Assembly (NCBI RefSeq): GCF_003072065.1
Contig: NZ_QCYG01000001.1
Span: forward strand, 62,001-126,000
Reading direction: 5' to 3'
Origin: Thalassorhabdomicrobium marinisediminis
GTDB lineage: Bacteria; Pseudomonadota; Alphaproteobacteria; Rhodobacterales; Rhodobacteraceae
Length of the DNA: 64,000 nt
Shown: piece after piece, positions 16,908 through 25,388 of the stretch
Numbering within the stretch: the stretch's first letter is position 1
Layout of the letters: each line of letters starts with the position of its first letter
Notes under the pieces: generated by a model
Seen by the model: the letters and a program-made list of their open reading frames with translations, nothing else
The model's database searches: none
What the model was told of the DNA's origin: nothing
Position numbers and translations under genes: made by a program

Positions 16908-18389
16908 TCACTCGGCGGCAGGTTTCATCTCAAAACCGCGGTCCATCATATCGGCGGGCTTGATCGGATACTCGCCGCTGAAACAGGCGTCGCAGTATTG
17001 CGGGGCCTTCGGGTTGCGGCCCTGCGCCTCACCCACGGCGCGGTAGAGCCCGTCGAGCGAGATGAACTTGAGGCTGTCGATCCCCAGATGGTCGCGCATC
17101 TCGTCCTCGGACATGGTGGCGGCCAGAAGTTTTTCCCGCTGGGGCGTGTCCACCCCGTAGAAACAGGGCCAGGCGGTGGGCGGGCTGGCGATGCGGAAAT
17201 GCACCTCGGCCGCGCCGGCCTCCAGCACCATGTCCTTGATCTTGCGGCTGGTGGTGCCGCGCACCACGCTGTCATCGACCAGAATGATCCGCTTTCCCTT
17301 CACCAACGCGCGGTTGACGTTGAGCTTGAGGCGCACGCCCATGTTGCGGATGCTTTCCGTCGGTTCGATGAAGGTGCGGCCCATGTATTGATTGCGGATG
17401 ATGCCCATGGCGTAGGGAATGCCGCTTTGCAGCGAATAGCCGATGGCCGCCGGGGTTCCGCTGTCTGGGACCGGGCAGACGAGGTCCGCCTCAACCGGGG
17501 ATTCCTTGGCCAGCTCACGGCCGATGTTCTCGCGCGTTTCATAAACGCTGCGCCCGCCCAGAATGCTGTCGGGACGGCTGAAATAGACGTGCTCGAAGAT
17601 GCAGAAACGGGGGCTCGCGCGGCGGAAAGGGAAATGGCTTTGCACGCCGTCTGCGTTGATCACCACCATCTCGCCCGGCTCGATCTCGCGGATGAAGGTG
17701 GCGTTAATGATGTCCAGCGCGCAGGTCTCGGAGGCGAGGACCCAACCGTCGCCCAGCTTGCCCAGCACCAGTGGACGCACGCCCAGCGGGTCGCGGCAGC
17801 CCATGAGCTTGGTGCGGGTCATGGCAACCACCGAGAAGGCCCCTTCGACCTTGCGCAGCGCCTCTTCCATGCGGTCGGGGATCGATTGCCCCATGGAACG
17901 CGCCATCAGATGGATGATGCACTCACTGTCCGAAGAGCTTTGAAAGATCGACCCGCGCCCCACCAGTTCGCGGCGCAAGGCCACCGCGTTGGTGATGTTG
18001 CCATTGTGGGCAATCGCGGCCCCGCCCATGGAAAACTCGCCAAAGAAGGGCTGCACGTCGCGAATCTGCGTGGCCCCCTTTGAGCCGGAGGTGGAGTAGC
18101 GCACGTGCCCGATGCCGATGGGACCGGGCAGGGTGGCCATGGTCTCGGCGTCTGTGAAATTGTCGCGGACATAGCCGAAGCGGCGGGCCGAGCTGAAGCC
18201 CTGACCGAAGTCGTGGGTGACGATGCCGCCCGCTTCCTGCCCGCGGTGTTGCAGGGCGTGCAGCCCGAGGGCGACGATCGAGGCCGCGTTGTCGACGCCG
18301 ACGACGCCGAACACGCCGCATTCCTCTTTCAGCTTGTCGTCGTCGAACGGGTGGGCAGGGGGCATGAGGGGGGTGCGCTGCTGGGACAT
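16908..18389 (-). CDS. purF: Amidophosphoribosyltransferase
   Basis: First committed enzyme of purine synthesis: PRPP plus glutamine gives phosphoribosylamine. The 493-aa protein has an N-terminal Ntn glutaminase domain whose nucleophile is Cys24 in EECGVFGV, exposed by removal of a short propeptide, with HALQHRGQEAGGI following. The C-terminal domain has the PRPP loop IILVDDSVVRGTTS. Met9 is an alternative start. cvpA lies immediately upstream, as in many proteobacteria. Confidence 0.96.
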   Translation of the reverse strand: MSQQRTPLMPPAHPFDDDKLKEECGVFGVVGVDNAASIVALGLHALQHRGQEAGGIVTHDFGQGFSSARRFGYVRDNFTDAETMATLPGPIGIGHVRYSTSGSKGATQIRDVQPFFGEFSMGGAAIAHNGNITNAVALRRELVGRGSIFQSSSDSECIIHLMARSMGQSIPDRMEEALRKVEGAFSVVAMTRTKLMGCRDPLGVRPLVLGKLGDGWVLASETCALDIINATFIREIEPGEMVVINADGVQSHFPFRRASPRFCIFEHVYFSRPDSILGGRSVYETRENIGRELAKESPVEADLVCPVPDSGTPAAIGYSLQSGIPYAMGIIRNQYMGRTFIEPTESIRNMGVRLKLNVNRALVKGKRIILVDDSVVRGTTSRKIKDMVLEAGAAEVHFRIASPPTAWPCFYGVDTPQREKLLAATMSEDEMRDHLGIDSLKFISLDGLYRAVGEAQGRNPKAPQYCDACFSGEYPIKPADMMDRGFEMKPAAE

Positions 18390-18515
18390 GCGGCTGGCTC
18401 CGAATCCGGGGGTCCTGTTGCGCAGGGTGTAGCCGCTGCCGGGGGCCGTGTCACCATGGTTCCTGCGCCATGACCCGCAGGGGCCCCGGCGCAGGTCAAT
18501 CGTGGCACATGCAGG

Positions 18516-19109
18516 TTACTGGTTGGCGGGAACCTCGGGCTCGACCGTGTCCGCAGGGGCGCTGCATTCACCGACAAGCTGTTCATATTGCGTGGTAATC
18601 CAGCCCAAAGCGGCTTCTGGATCACGCTCTTCAATTGAGCCGATCATGTTCGAAAAGACAGCGATCGAGCGCGAATTTTCAACCATTTCAACGTCTTGAG
18701 ACTCAAGCACCGTCTGATAGACGAAGAAGGCCACGGCCACCAGCAGGATGCCGCGCAGGGCGCCGAACAAAAAGCCCATGCCCTGATCAAGGCCGCCCAG
18801 AGCCGAGCGCTGGATCAGCGAGGAGAACAGCGGCGTGAAGATCGACACGATCACCAGCACGATGGCAAAAACCGCAGCAAAAGCGGCGATCACGCTCAAC
18901 TCGCAACTGTCGCCGATGAAATCACCCACCACGGGGATCTGCTTGACCAGCGGTCGCACCTGATCGGCGAAGATAAAGGCCATGATCGTCGCGACGACCC
19001 AGCCCGCGATGGCCAAAGCCTCGCGCACGAAACCGCGGCTGTAGGCCAGCAACGCCGACAAAACGATGACAAGCGCAACGATGCCGTCGATAAGGGTGAA
19101 TTCAGCCAT
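18516..19109 (-). CDS. cvpA: CvpA family membrane protein
   Basis: Inner-membrane protein of the colicin V production family, 197 aa. Four membrane helices lie in the first 160 residues, including the conserved IDGIVALVIVLSALLAYSRGFVREAL (R-G-F between helices 1 and 2) and a GxxxG-type LDQGMGFLFGALRG. Its biochemical role is unclear; in E. coli it is needed for colicin V export and envelope-stress tolerance. It precedes purF by 126 bp and follows radA on the same strand. Confidence 0.93.
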   Translation of the reverse strand: MAEFTLIDGIVALVIVLSALLAYSRGFVREALAIAGWVVATIMAFIFADQVRPLVKQIPVVGDFIGDSCELSVIAAFAAVFAIVLVIVSIFTPLFSSLIQRSALGGLDQGMGFLFGALRGILLVAVAFFVYQTVLESQDVEMVENSRSIAVFSNMIGSIEERDPEAALGWITTQYEQLVGECSAPADTVEPEVPANQ

Positions 19110-19126
19110 GTCTGCCTCGCTAGGGG

Positions 19127-20494
19127 TCAGCGTGCCCCGAAGATCTGTTCTATGAAGGCGTGCAGGTCCTGCATTTCACGCAGAGCCACACCCGCATCCC
19201 CGCCACGTTTCGCCCGCACCGGAGTAATGGCCGAGGTAAAACCAAGTTTTGACGCTTCTTTCAACCGATTTTCGGTTTGCGGGGCCGGACGCAGGGCACC
19301 GGACAGGCTGATTTCGCCGAAAACGACGCTCTCTTTGGGGAGGGCCGCATCCTCACGGGCGGAAACCAGCGCAGCGGCCACGGCCAGATCGGCGGCCGGT
19401 TCGGTCACCCGCAGGCCGCCCGCGACGTTGAGATAGACGTCCAGCCCCGTGAACGGCACGCCGGCGCGGGATTCGAGCACGGCGAGAATCATCGCCAACC
19501 GCGAGCCGTCCCAGCCCACGACCGTGCGGCGCGGCTGCGAATGGGGCGAGGGCGCGACAAGGGCCTGAAACTCGCACAGCATGGGGCGCGACCCTTCGAT
19601 CCCGGCAAAGACCACCGAGCCGGGGGCCGGGTTGCCCCGCTCCGACAGAAACAGCGCTGAGGGGTTGCGAACCTCGGCCAGCCCCTTGCCGGTCATCTCG
19701 AAGACGCCGATCTCGTCCGCGGGGCCGAAACGGTTCTTGACCGCGCGCAGGATGCGGAACTGGTGGCCGCGCTCACCTTCGAAATACAGCACCGTGTCGA
19801 CCATGTGTTCGACCACGCGCGGCCCGGCGATCGCGCCTTCCTTGGTGACATGGCCGACCATCACGACGGCTATGCCGTTGGATTTGGCGAAGGTCGTCAG
19901 CTCATGGGCGGCGGAGCGGACCTGCGACACCGAGCCGGGCGCCGCTTCCACCGTGTCGAGCCACATGGTCTGGATCGAATCGATGATCACGAAATCGGGC
20001 TTCTCCGCCTCAAGCGTGGTAAGGATATCGCGCAGGTTCGTCTCAGAGGCGAGCTTGACGGGACTTTCCGTGAGCCCCAGCCGCCGCGCGCGCATCTGCA
20101 CCTGAGAGGCCGATTCTTCGCCGGAGATATAAAGCACCTTCAACCCGTTGCGGGCAAACCGTGCAGCGGCCTGCAACAGCAGCGTCGATTTGCCGATGCC
20201 CGGATCGCCGCCCACCAGCAGCGCCGAGGCCTTGACCAGCCCGCCGCCCAGCGTGCGGTCCAACTCGCCCACGCCCGACAGGGTGCGCGGCGGCTCTTTC
20301 TCCTCTGTGGCGAGGTCCGTCAGCGCGATGTGCTTGCCCCGACCGCCACCCATGGCCTTTTTGGACTTCGGCCCCGACGACAGCGGCTTGACCTCTTCGA
20401 TGGTGTTCCACGCGCCGCAGCCGTCGCAGCGGCCGGACCATTTCGACGTCGCCGCGTTGCAGGCGGTGCAGGTGAAGGAAAGATCTTTTGCCAT
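19127..20494 (-). CDS. radA: DNA repair protein RadA
   Basis: RecA-like ATPase that promotes branch migration in recombinational repair. The 455-aa protein has a zinc finger (Cys9, Cys12, Cys23, Cys26), Walker A GDPGIGKST, the RadA-specific KNRFG motif and a C-terminal Lon-like domain. ATG 20494 gives MAKDLSFTC; a GTG two codons earlier is the alternative. It ends 17 bp before cvpA begins, suggesting a radA-cvpA-purF transcript. Confidence 0.96.
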   Translation of the reverse strand: MAKDLSFTCTACNAATSKWSGRCDGCGAWNTIEEVKPLSSGPKSKKAMGGGRGKHIALTDLATEEKEPPRTLSGVGELDRTLGGGLVKASALLVGGDPGIGKSTLLLQAAARFARNGLKVLYISGEESASQVQMRARRLGLTESPVKLASETNLRDILTTLEAEKPDFVIIDSIQTMWLDTVEAAPGSVSQVRSAAHELTTFAKSNGIAVVMVGHVTKEGAIAGPRVVEHMVDTVLYFEGERGHQFRILRAVKNRFGPADEIGVFEMTGKGLAEVRNPSALFLSERGNPAPGSVVFAGIEGSRPMLCEFQALVAPSPHSQPRRTVVGWDGSRLAMILAVLESRAGVPFTGLDVYLNVAGGLRVTEPAADLAVAAALVSAREDAALPKESVVFGEISLSGALRPAPQTENRLKEASKLGFTSAITPVRAKRGGDAGVALREMQDLHAFIEQIFGAR

Positions 20495-20534
20495 GTTCAC
20501 GTTTTAGTCCATCTGCGCCCGCGCGCAAGGGCCT

Positions 20535-21473
20535 TCACCGGTTGGCCAGCGTCCGAATCCGGTCCAGCACGGTCGGAGAGGTCAGCGCCGCGAGATGCGG
20601 GTTCAGCGCGTCGGTCTGGTCGGTGAGGTCGAGGACGTCAAAGCCCAACGCCTGATAATCCTGCGGATCGTCCGTCATGCCCACCCGCTCATCGGCCCGC
20701 GCGAAAAGCGCCGAGATCTGCAGCGCGGGATCGGCGCGGTTGATGATCAGCAGCGCGTTGTCGGGCAGGGGGCCCAGATCGCGCACCTGCGACGCAAAGA
20801 CCGCGGGCGAGATGTCCGGATGCATCAGCACCAGCCCGTCCAGCCGCGGAGAGCGGCCCTGCATCCGCAGGCGGGTCAGCGCTTCCATCGTCAGAAGGCA
20901 GCCCAGCGAATGGGCAATGATCACGACCTCGCCGCTCCAGATTTGCGGCAGGAGTTCCAGAAAGTCCTCAAGGGCGGGGCGGGCCTGCAACGCGCTGTCG
21001 CGGTCATAAAGGTAGCCGCCCGGCGTCTCGGCCGAGGGCCAGACATAACTCACTTGCGGGCCGCGCAGGCCAGCGTCATAGGCGAATTGGGCCTGTCGAT
21101 GGATGGCCTCGGCCGGGGTGTTGTTGAAGCCGTGAACGTAAAGCACCAGCGGATCGCTGCCCGGGGGCCCGAGCGCGTCGCGCAGGGCCGCGCGGCTGCC
21201 GATGCCCTGTTGGTCCAACAGGGTGAAGGCCTGCGGCCCGGAAACGGGAATGTCCCCCGGCGCGCGGTCAAGGCTCACCCCGATGGTGAGCTTGGCAAAC
21301 CGCAGTTGCGTGTCCCGCTCCGTGGTGTTCAGCGTGGGCCGGTTGCTCACGGCGAGGATCGGCACCGGCGCCACATCCGCGCCCGGCACCGGTTGCAGGA
21401 ACTGCCCCCGAGGTCCGCAAGCGGTCAGCGCGGCCGCACTGGATGAACAGAGAAACGTGCGTCGGCTGAGCAT
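20535..21473 (-). CDS. Alpha/beta hydrolase, Tat-exported lipoprotein (DUF900-like)
   Basis: 312-aa predicted serine hydrolase. The N-terminus MLSRRTFLCSSSAAALTAC combines a twin-arginine signal (SRRTFL) with a lipobox cleaved before Cys19. The fold is that of DUF900 hydrolases: LVLYVHGFNNT (oxyanion region), then VVIIAHSLGC with the nucleophile Ser, and a late His near LNPHLAAL. It is anchored to the periplasmic side of a membrane; the substrate is unknown. ATG 21473 starts the signal directly; a TTG two codons upstream is less likely. It lies 40 bp upstream of radA. Confidence 0.85.
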   Translation of the reverse strand: MLSRRTFLCSSSAAALTACGPRGQFLQPVPGADVAPVPILAVSNRPTLNTTERDTQLRFAKLTIGVSLDRAPGDIPVSGPQAFTLLDQQGIGSRAALRDALGPPGSDPLVLYVHGFNNTPAEAIHRQAQFAYDAGLRGPQVSYVWPSAETPGGYLYDRDSALQARPALEDFLELLPQIWSGEVVIIAHSLGCLLTMEALTRLRMQGRSPRLDGLVLMHPDISPAVFASQVRDLGPLPDNALLIINRADPALQISALFARADERVGMTDDPQDYQALGFDVLDLTDQTDALNPHLAALTSPTVLDRIRTLANR

Positions 21474-21520
21474 GGGCAAAATCCTGTGTCGTGAGCGCTG
21501 TCAGTAGCCATAAAATACCT

Positions 21521-21547
21521 GTGGCCCGCAATAGGGTTGCGGGCCAC
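21521..21547. terminator. Perfect 11-bp hairpin downstream of the coiled-coil gene
   Basis: GTGGCCCGCAA (21521-21531) and TTGCGGGCCAC (21537-21547) form a perfect stem with a TAGGG loop. With the hairpin at 21572-21598 it separates two minus-strand genes and probably ends the upstream one. There is no clean T-run. Confidence 0.45.
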
Positions 21548-21571
21548 GCGGCGGTTTTGTGAAGGGGGTGA

Positions 21572-21598
21572 CCCTGTCCGGCATGGGGCCGGACAGGG
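21572..21598. terminator. Second perfect 11-bp hairpin
   Basis: CCCTGTCCGGC (21572-21582) and GCCGGACAGGG (21588-21598) pair perfectly around a five-base loop, 60 bp past the stop of the gene at 21658-22416. It has the same arm and loop sizes as its neighbour but a different sequence. Confidence 0.45.
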
Positions 21599-21657
21599 CG
21601 TTTGGGGGGCGCGGCGCTCCGACGGCTTGGGGCCAGCGGATCAGTGGCGCGGGGCTG

Positions 21658-22416
21658 TCACTCCGCGGCAGGCTTCTGCGGCAGCTTGACGATCTCCGCG
21701 CTTTCCTTGCCAAGGGTGTAGCCCAAGGCCGGCAGCGTGGATTCAAGCGCTTCTTCCAGCTGGCTGAGCTGCGAGGCGACGACGCTTTCCTCAAGCTCCA
21801 CCTGTTGCGACCATTTGCGGATATCGCGCAGGGCGTGGTGGGCTTCGACGATCAGGTCCTGCTGGCGCTCGGCTTCTTCCTGACGCTGCTTGAGGAAGGT
21901 CTTGGCGCGCGCCACCTTTTCGTCGCTGTAGACATCGGCCAGCTCACGGGCCTGCTGGGACATTTGCGCAGCCAGCTCAAGCACGGCGGGCTCAAGGCTA
22001 TCAAGCTGCGGGTGATCGCGCAGATAGGCCAGACGTTCGCGCACGGCGTCGAATTCGCTGCTCAGGGTGAAGACACCGGCACGGTCGGCGGTGTGACACA
22101 TGTGATAGGCGCGGGCGACATCATTCATGCTGACGGTAAAGTCACGGTGCGAGCGTTCCAGCGCCATGACGCGACCGACGCTGGGCATGAACAGAAACAG
22201 CGAGGCCAGAATCACAGTCAGGCCGATCTGCGTGATCATTCCCGCTTCGGGAAAGGTCAGATCGCCAAAGGTCGCGGTGAAGGTCAGCCACGGAATGACG
22301 CCAAAGGCCGAGGCCAGCGTCAGCGCGACCGCGCCAAGGGCGATCAGGCCCATGAGAAACACAGAAATCAGGTGCAAGGTGCGATGGGCCTGAACCACCA
22401 GAGATTTAGAAGACAT
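21658..22416 (-). CDS. Two-helix membrane protein with coiled coil
   Basis: 252-aa protein with two membrane helices (about 14-38 and 58-80) and a long helical, probably coiled-coil C-terminal half rich in Glu, Gln and Arg (from about 110). Homologues in Rhodobacterales are often labelled DNA repair protein, but nothing in the sequence supports that: no ATPase, nuclease or DNA-binding motif is visible. It is best treated as a membrane protein of unknown function. A promoter-like site lies 44-71 bp upstream of the start. Confidence 0.8.
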   Translation of the reverse strand: MSSKSLVVQAHRTLHLISVFLMGLIALGAVALTLASAFGVIPWLTFTATFGDLTFPEAGMITQIGLTVILASLFLFMPSVGRVMALERSHRDFTVSMNDVARAYHMCHTADRAGVFTLSSEFDAVRERLAYLRDHPQLDSLEPAVLELAAQMSQQARELADVYSDEKVARAKTFLKQRQEEAERQQDLIVEAHHALRDIRKWSQQVELEESVVASQLSQLEEALESTLPALGYTLGKESAEIVKLPQKPAAE

Positions 22417-22724
22417 GAGGAACCCCCCTCGGTTGCAATGTCCTTCTGGAACGCATCAAAGCATAAGCGGGTTCCTGCCTGTTCCAAAGTAATTGGGCGG
22501 ATTCGGTTGCACGGTCTGGAAAATCATTAAGAAATTCCCGATGCCGAAATATTGCGTGCCGAAGATGTGATCCGCGCGGGGCCGGTTTTCGCAGGTTCGT
22601 CGGGAAATTAACGCAAGATTTGGGCGGGAATTTCTGTGCAAGCGGCAGGCATGGACAGGATTGGCCGATCTGGTGTCAAGCGCACCCATCACGCCAAAAT
22701 CGCGAATCAACGGGCGGTGCGGCC
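22417..22724. other. 308-bp intergenic region without a gene
   Basis: Separates the mlaF stop from the start of the coiled-coil membrane protein gene. It is more AT-rich than its flanks and holds the promoter candidate at 22460-22487. No RNA gene, repeat or convincing small reading frame is seen. Confidence 0.7.
22460..22487 (-). promoter_or_regulatory. Candidate sigma-70 promoter of the coiled-coil membrane gene
   Basis: On the minus strand TTGGAA, a 16-bp spacer and TATGCT lie 44-71 bp upstream of the ATG at 22416. Confidence 0.4.
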
Positions 22725-23471
22725 CTAGCGGACGGCCTTGATCGGCCCGTCAGCCCGTCCGTGGATGAACTGTTCCACGTAAGGATCGCCCGAGGCATCC
22801 AGATCGGCCACCGGACCGGTCCAGCGGATCTTGCCCCCGTGCAGCATCGCCACGCGGTCGGCGATGGCGCGGGCCGAGGTCATGTCGTGGGTGATGGTGA
22901 TCGCCGTGGCCCCCATCTCTGACACGATCTCGCGGATCAGGTCATTGATGACGCCCGCCATGATCGGATCAAGGCCGGTGGTCGGCTCGTCGAAGAAAAT
23001 AATTTCGGGCTCGGCGGCGATGGCCCGGGCCAACCCCACCCGCTTTTGCATCCCGCCCGAAAGCTCCGCCGGCAAGCGGTCCGCCACATCGGGCCCAAGA
23101 CCCACGCGGCGCAGCTTCTCGATCGCGATGGCGCGGGCCTCGTCCCGGGGGCGGCGCAGTGCGCCGCGCAGCAGGCGGAAGGCCACGTTCTGCCACACGG
23201 GCAGGCTGTCAAACAGCGCAGCCCCCTGAAACAGCATCCCGAAGCGGGCGAGAAACGCGTCGCGGTCGCCCTGATCCACGGGCCGCCCGTCCACGGTGAT
23301 CGTGCCGCGCTCGGGTGTGACCAAGCCCAGCACGGATTTGATCAACACCGATTTCCCCGTGCCGCTGCCGCCGATCACCACCATGCTTTCATCGCGCGGC
23401 ACATGCAGATCGACGCCCCGCAGCACGGCGTTCTCGCCAAAGGATTTATGAACGTCGGTCAGGCGGATCAT
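22725..23471 (-). CDS. mlaF: Phospholipid transport ABC ATPase (MlaF-like)
   Basis: ATPase of the MCE/Mla system, which moves phospholipids between inner and outer membranes. The 248-aa protein has GGSGTGKS (34-41), LSGGMQKR as signature and IIFFDEPTTGLDP as Walker B. Its ATG overlaps the mlaE stop (ATGA), giving a coupled alr-mlaE-mlaF transcript. No MlaD (MCE) or MlaC gene follows, so the substrate-binding parts must be encoded elsewhere. A related toluene-tolerance Ttg2A name is equally applicable. Confidence 0.92.
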   Translation of the reverse strand: MIRLTDVHKSFGENAVLRGVDLHVPRDESMVVIGGSGTGKSVLIKSVLGLVTPERGTITVDGRPVDQGDRDAFLARFGMLFQGAALFDSLPVWQNVAFRLLRGALRRPRDEARAIAIEKLRRVGLGPDVADRLPAELSGGMQKRVGLARAIAAEPEIIFFDEPTTGLDPIMAGVINDLIREIVSEMGATAITITHDMTSARAIADRVAMLHGGKIRWTGPVADLDASGDPYVEQFIHGRADGPIKAVR

Positions 23472-24247
23472 GCGGAAAAGAAAGCCTCGGTCAGGATGAA
23501 GTTCGCAGCAAGGATCAGCACCGCCGCCGCCACCACCGACGACTTGGTCGCGCGGCCCACGCCCATGGCGCCCCGGTTCGAGTGCATGCCGTAGTAACAG
23601 CCCATCAAAGCCGCGATGAAGCCGAAGGCCGCGCCTTTCACAAGGCTCGAGACGATGTCGAGCGGTTCAAGGAAGTCGGCGGTGTTGCGGATATAGGCGG
23701 CGGCGTTGAAGCCCAGCCGTTCGGTGCCCACCAGATAGCCGCCAAAGATGCCGATCACATCGCCCACGCCCACCAGCAGCGGCATCACCAGCGTCGCCGC
23801 CAGCACGCGGGGCAGGGTGAGGTATTTCATCGGATGGGTGGAGAGCGTGACCAGCGCGTCGATTTGTTCGGTCACCTTCATGGTGGCGATCTCGGCGGCG
23901 ATGGAGGAGGTCACGCGCGCCGCGATCATCAGCCCCACCAGCACCGGTCCCAGTTCGCGCACCATGCCGATGGCCACGATCTGCGGCACCACCGCCTCGG
24001 CCGAGAAACGCGCGCCCCCGGCGTAGATCTGCAAGGCCAGCGCGCCGCCGGTGAACAGCGCGGTCAAGCCCACGACGGGCAAGGAAAAATAGCCGATCTG
24101 CACCAGTGCCAGCGCGAATTCGCGCCCGTAGAAGGGGGGCCGCAGCAGATGGCTGAGGGTTTGTCCGGTGAACAGCGTCAGACGCCCCAAAGCGGCCAGC
24201 AGCGCCAGCACCGCACCGCCAACCGAGGCCAGCGCCGCGCCGATCAC
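23468..24247 (-). CDS. mlaE: MlaE family ABC permease
   Basis: Inner-membrane permease of the MCE/Mla phospholipid transporter, 259 aa, with about five to six helices. Family segments are [34 protein letters not shown] and GFNAAAYI. I start it at GTG 24247, which overlaps the alr stop (GTGA); the frame stays open far upstream only as a shadow of alr. It ends in an ATGA overlap with mlaF. Confidence 0.92.
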   Translation of the reverse strand: MIGAALASVGGAVLALLAALGRLTLFTGQTLSHLLRPPFYGREFALALVQIGYFSLPVVGLTALFTGGALALQIYAGGARFSAEAVVPQIVAIGMVRELGPVLVGLMIAARVTSSIAAEIATMKVTEQIDALVTLSTHPMKYLTLPRVLAATLVMPLLVGVGDVIGIFGGYLVGTERLGFNAAAYIRNTADFLEPLDIVSSLVKGAAFGFIAALMGCYYGMHSNRGAMGVGRATKSSVVAAAVLILAANFILTEAFFSA

Positions 24248-25281
24248 CCGCCCGAATACCGGCGTGCGTAGCGCGGCCCGAGCGAGGTGAGGATTTCGTA
24301 GCCGATGGTGCCCGCCTGATCGGCGAGCGCGTCCACGGTCTGGTCGGCGCCCAGCACCGACAGCGATCCGGGCAGGTCCGGCAGGTCCGTCACATCCGCC
24401 GTGATCAGGTCCATCGAGACGCGCCCCACAAGCGGCACCGGCTGGCCCGCGTGCCACAGGGTTGCGCGGTCCGACAACACCCGCTGCAACCCGTCCGCAT
24501 AGCCCGCCGCAACCGTGGCAATCTTGCTGGGCCGCTGTGCTGTCCAGACGTTGCCGTAGCCCACGGTTTCCCCTTCGGCCACGTCGCGGATCTGCACCAC
24601 CGGCAGGTCGAGGTGCGCGACGGGCCGGGCATCGGCAAAGGGCATGCCGCCATAAAGCCCCACGCCGGGGCGGGTGAGGTCGAAATGATACTCCGGCCCC
24701 AGAAGAATGCCCCCCGTCGCCGCGAGCGAGCGGGGCACGGAAATGCCGTCGGTCATCAGGTGGAACTGCTCGAGCTGTTGGCGGTTCATCGGATGGTCCG
24801 GCGCATCGGCGCAGGCCAGATGGCTTATGACAAGGCGGCAGTTCTGCGACAGGGCGATTTCCGCCACGCTGGCCCATTCGTCGATCTCGAGCCCCAGCCG
24901 GTTCATCCCGGTGTCGAGCTGGATGCCGAAGGGGTGTTCGGGCAGGGCTTCCAGATGGCGGGTGAGCTGGCCGATGGTGTTGCACATCGGGGTCAGCATC
25001 ATGTCGCCGATCATGTCGGTGTCGCCGCGCATATGCCCCGAGAACACGCAGATTTCCACGTTCGGCCCCAAGGCCTGCCGCAGCTCGGCGCCTTCTTCCG
25101 CCACGGCGACGAAAAAGCGCCGCACCCCGGCGCGGGCCAGCGCGCGGCCGACCTTGGCGGCACCGAGCCCGTAGCCGTCGGCCTTGACCACGGCGCAGGT
25201 TTCCCCTTGGGTCATGGCATCAAGTGCGCGCCAATTGCTGACGAGCGCGTCCAAATCTACTGAAAGCAAGCCTGTACTCAT
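24244..25281 (-). CDS. alr: Alanine racemase
   Basis: PLP enzyme interconverting L- and D-alanine for peptidoglycan. The 345-aa protein has the PLP lysine at Lys33 in [13 protein letters not shown] and the catalytic-tyrosine region [11 protein letters not shown], plus VGRVSMD. ATG 25281 gives the normal N-terminus. It heads alr-mlaE-mlaF, with a GTGA overlap into mlaE. A dispersed repeat lies just upstream. Confidence 0.95.
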   Translation of the reverse strand: MSTGLLSVDLDALVSNWRALDAMTQGETCAVVKADGYGLGAAKVGRALARAGVRRFFVAVAEEGAELRQALGPNVEICVFSGHMRGDTDMIGDMMLTPMCNTIGQLTRHLEALPEHPFGIQLDTGMNRLGLEIDEWASVAEIALSQNCRLVISHLACADAPDHPMNRQQLEQFHLMTDGISVPRSLAATGGILLGPEYHFDLTRPGVGLYGGMPFADARPVAHLDLPVVQIRDVAEGETVGYGNVWTAQRPSKIATVAAGYADGLQRVLSDRATLWHAGQPVPLVGRVSMDLITADVTDLPDLPGSLSVLGADQTVDALADQAGTIGYEILTSLGPRYARRYSGG

Positions 25282-25322
25282 GTGCGCTACATGCCAGCCC
25301 CGGCGCGTGGCCGCAAGGTTCG

Positions 25323-25360
25323 GCGCCTCCGGCGGGGATATTTGAAGAAGCAAAGATGAG
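25323..25360. repeat. Dispersed intergenic repeat, copy 1
   Basis: A 38-bp element that begins GCGCCTCCGGCGGGGATATT and ends AGCAAAGATGAG, almost identical to the one at 58544-58580. It lies downstream of dnaB. The GC-rich front can form a short hairpin (CGCC/GGCG). Confidence 0.85.
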
Positions 25361-25388
25361 GGGGCGGCGCGCAGGCCCGCAGCCCGCC

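Noticed and set aside
22456-22710. 84-codon minus-strand frame in the largest gap
   Set aside because: No ribosome site, no family resemblance, and it overlaps the promoter candidate.
24248-24985. Upstream extension of the mlaE frame
   Set aside because: Shadow of alr; the GTGA overlap and protein family fix the start at 24247.
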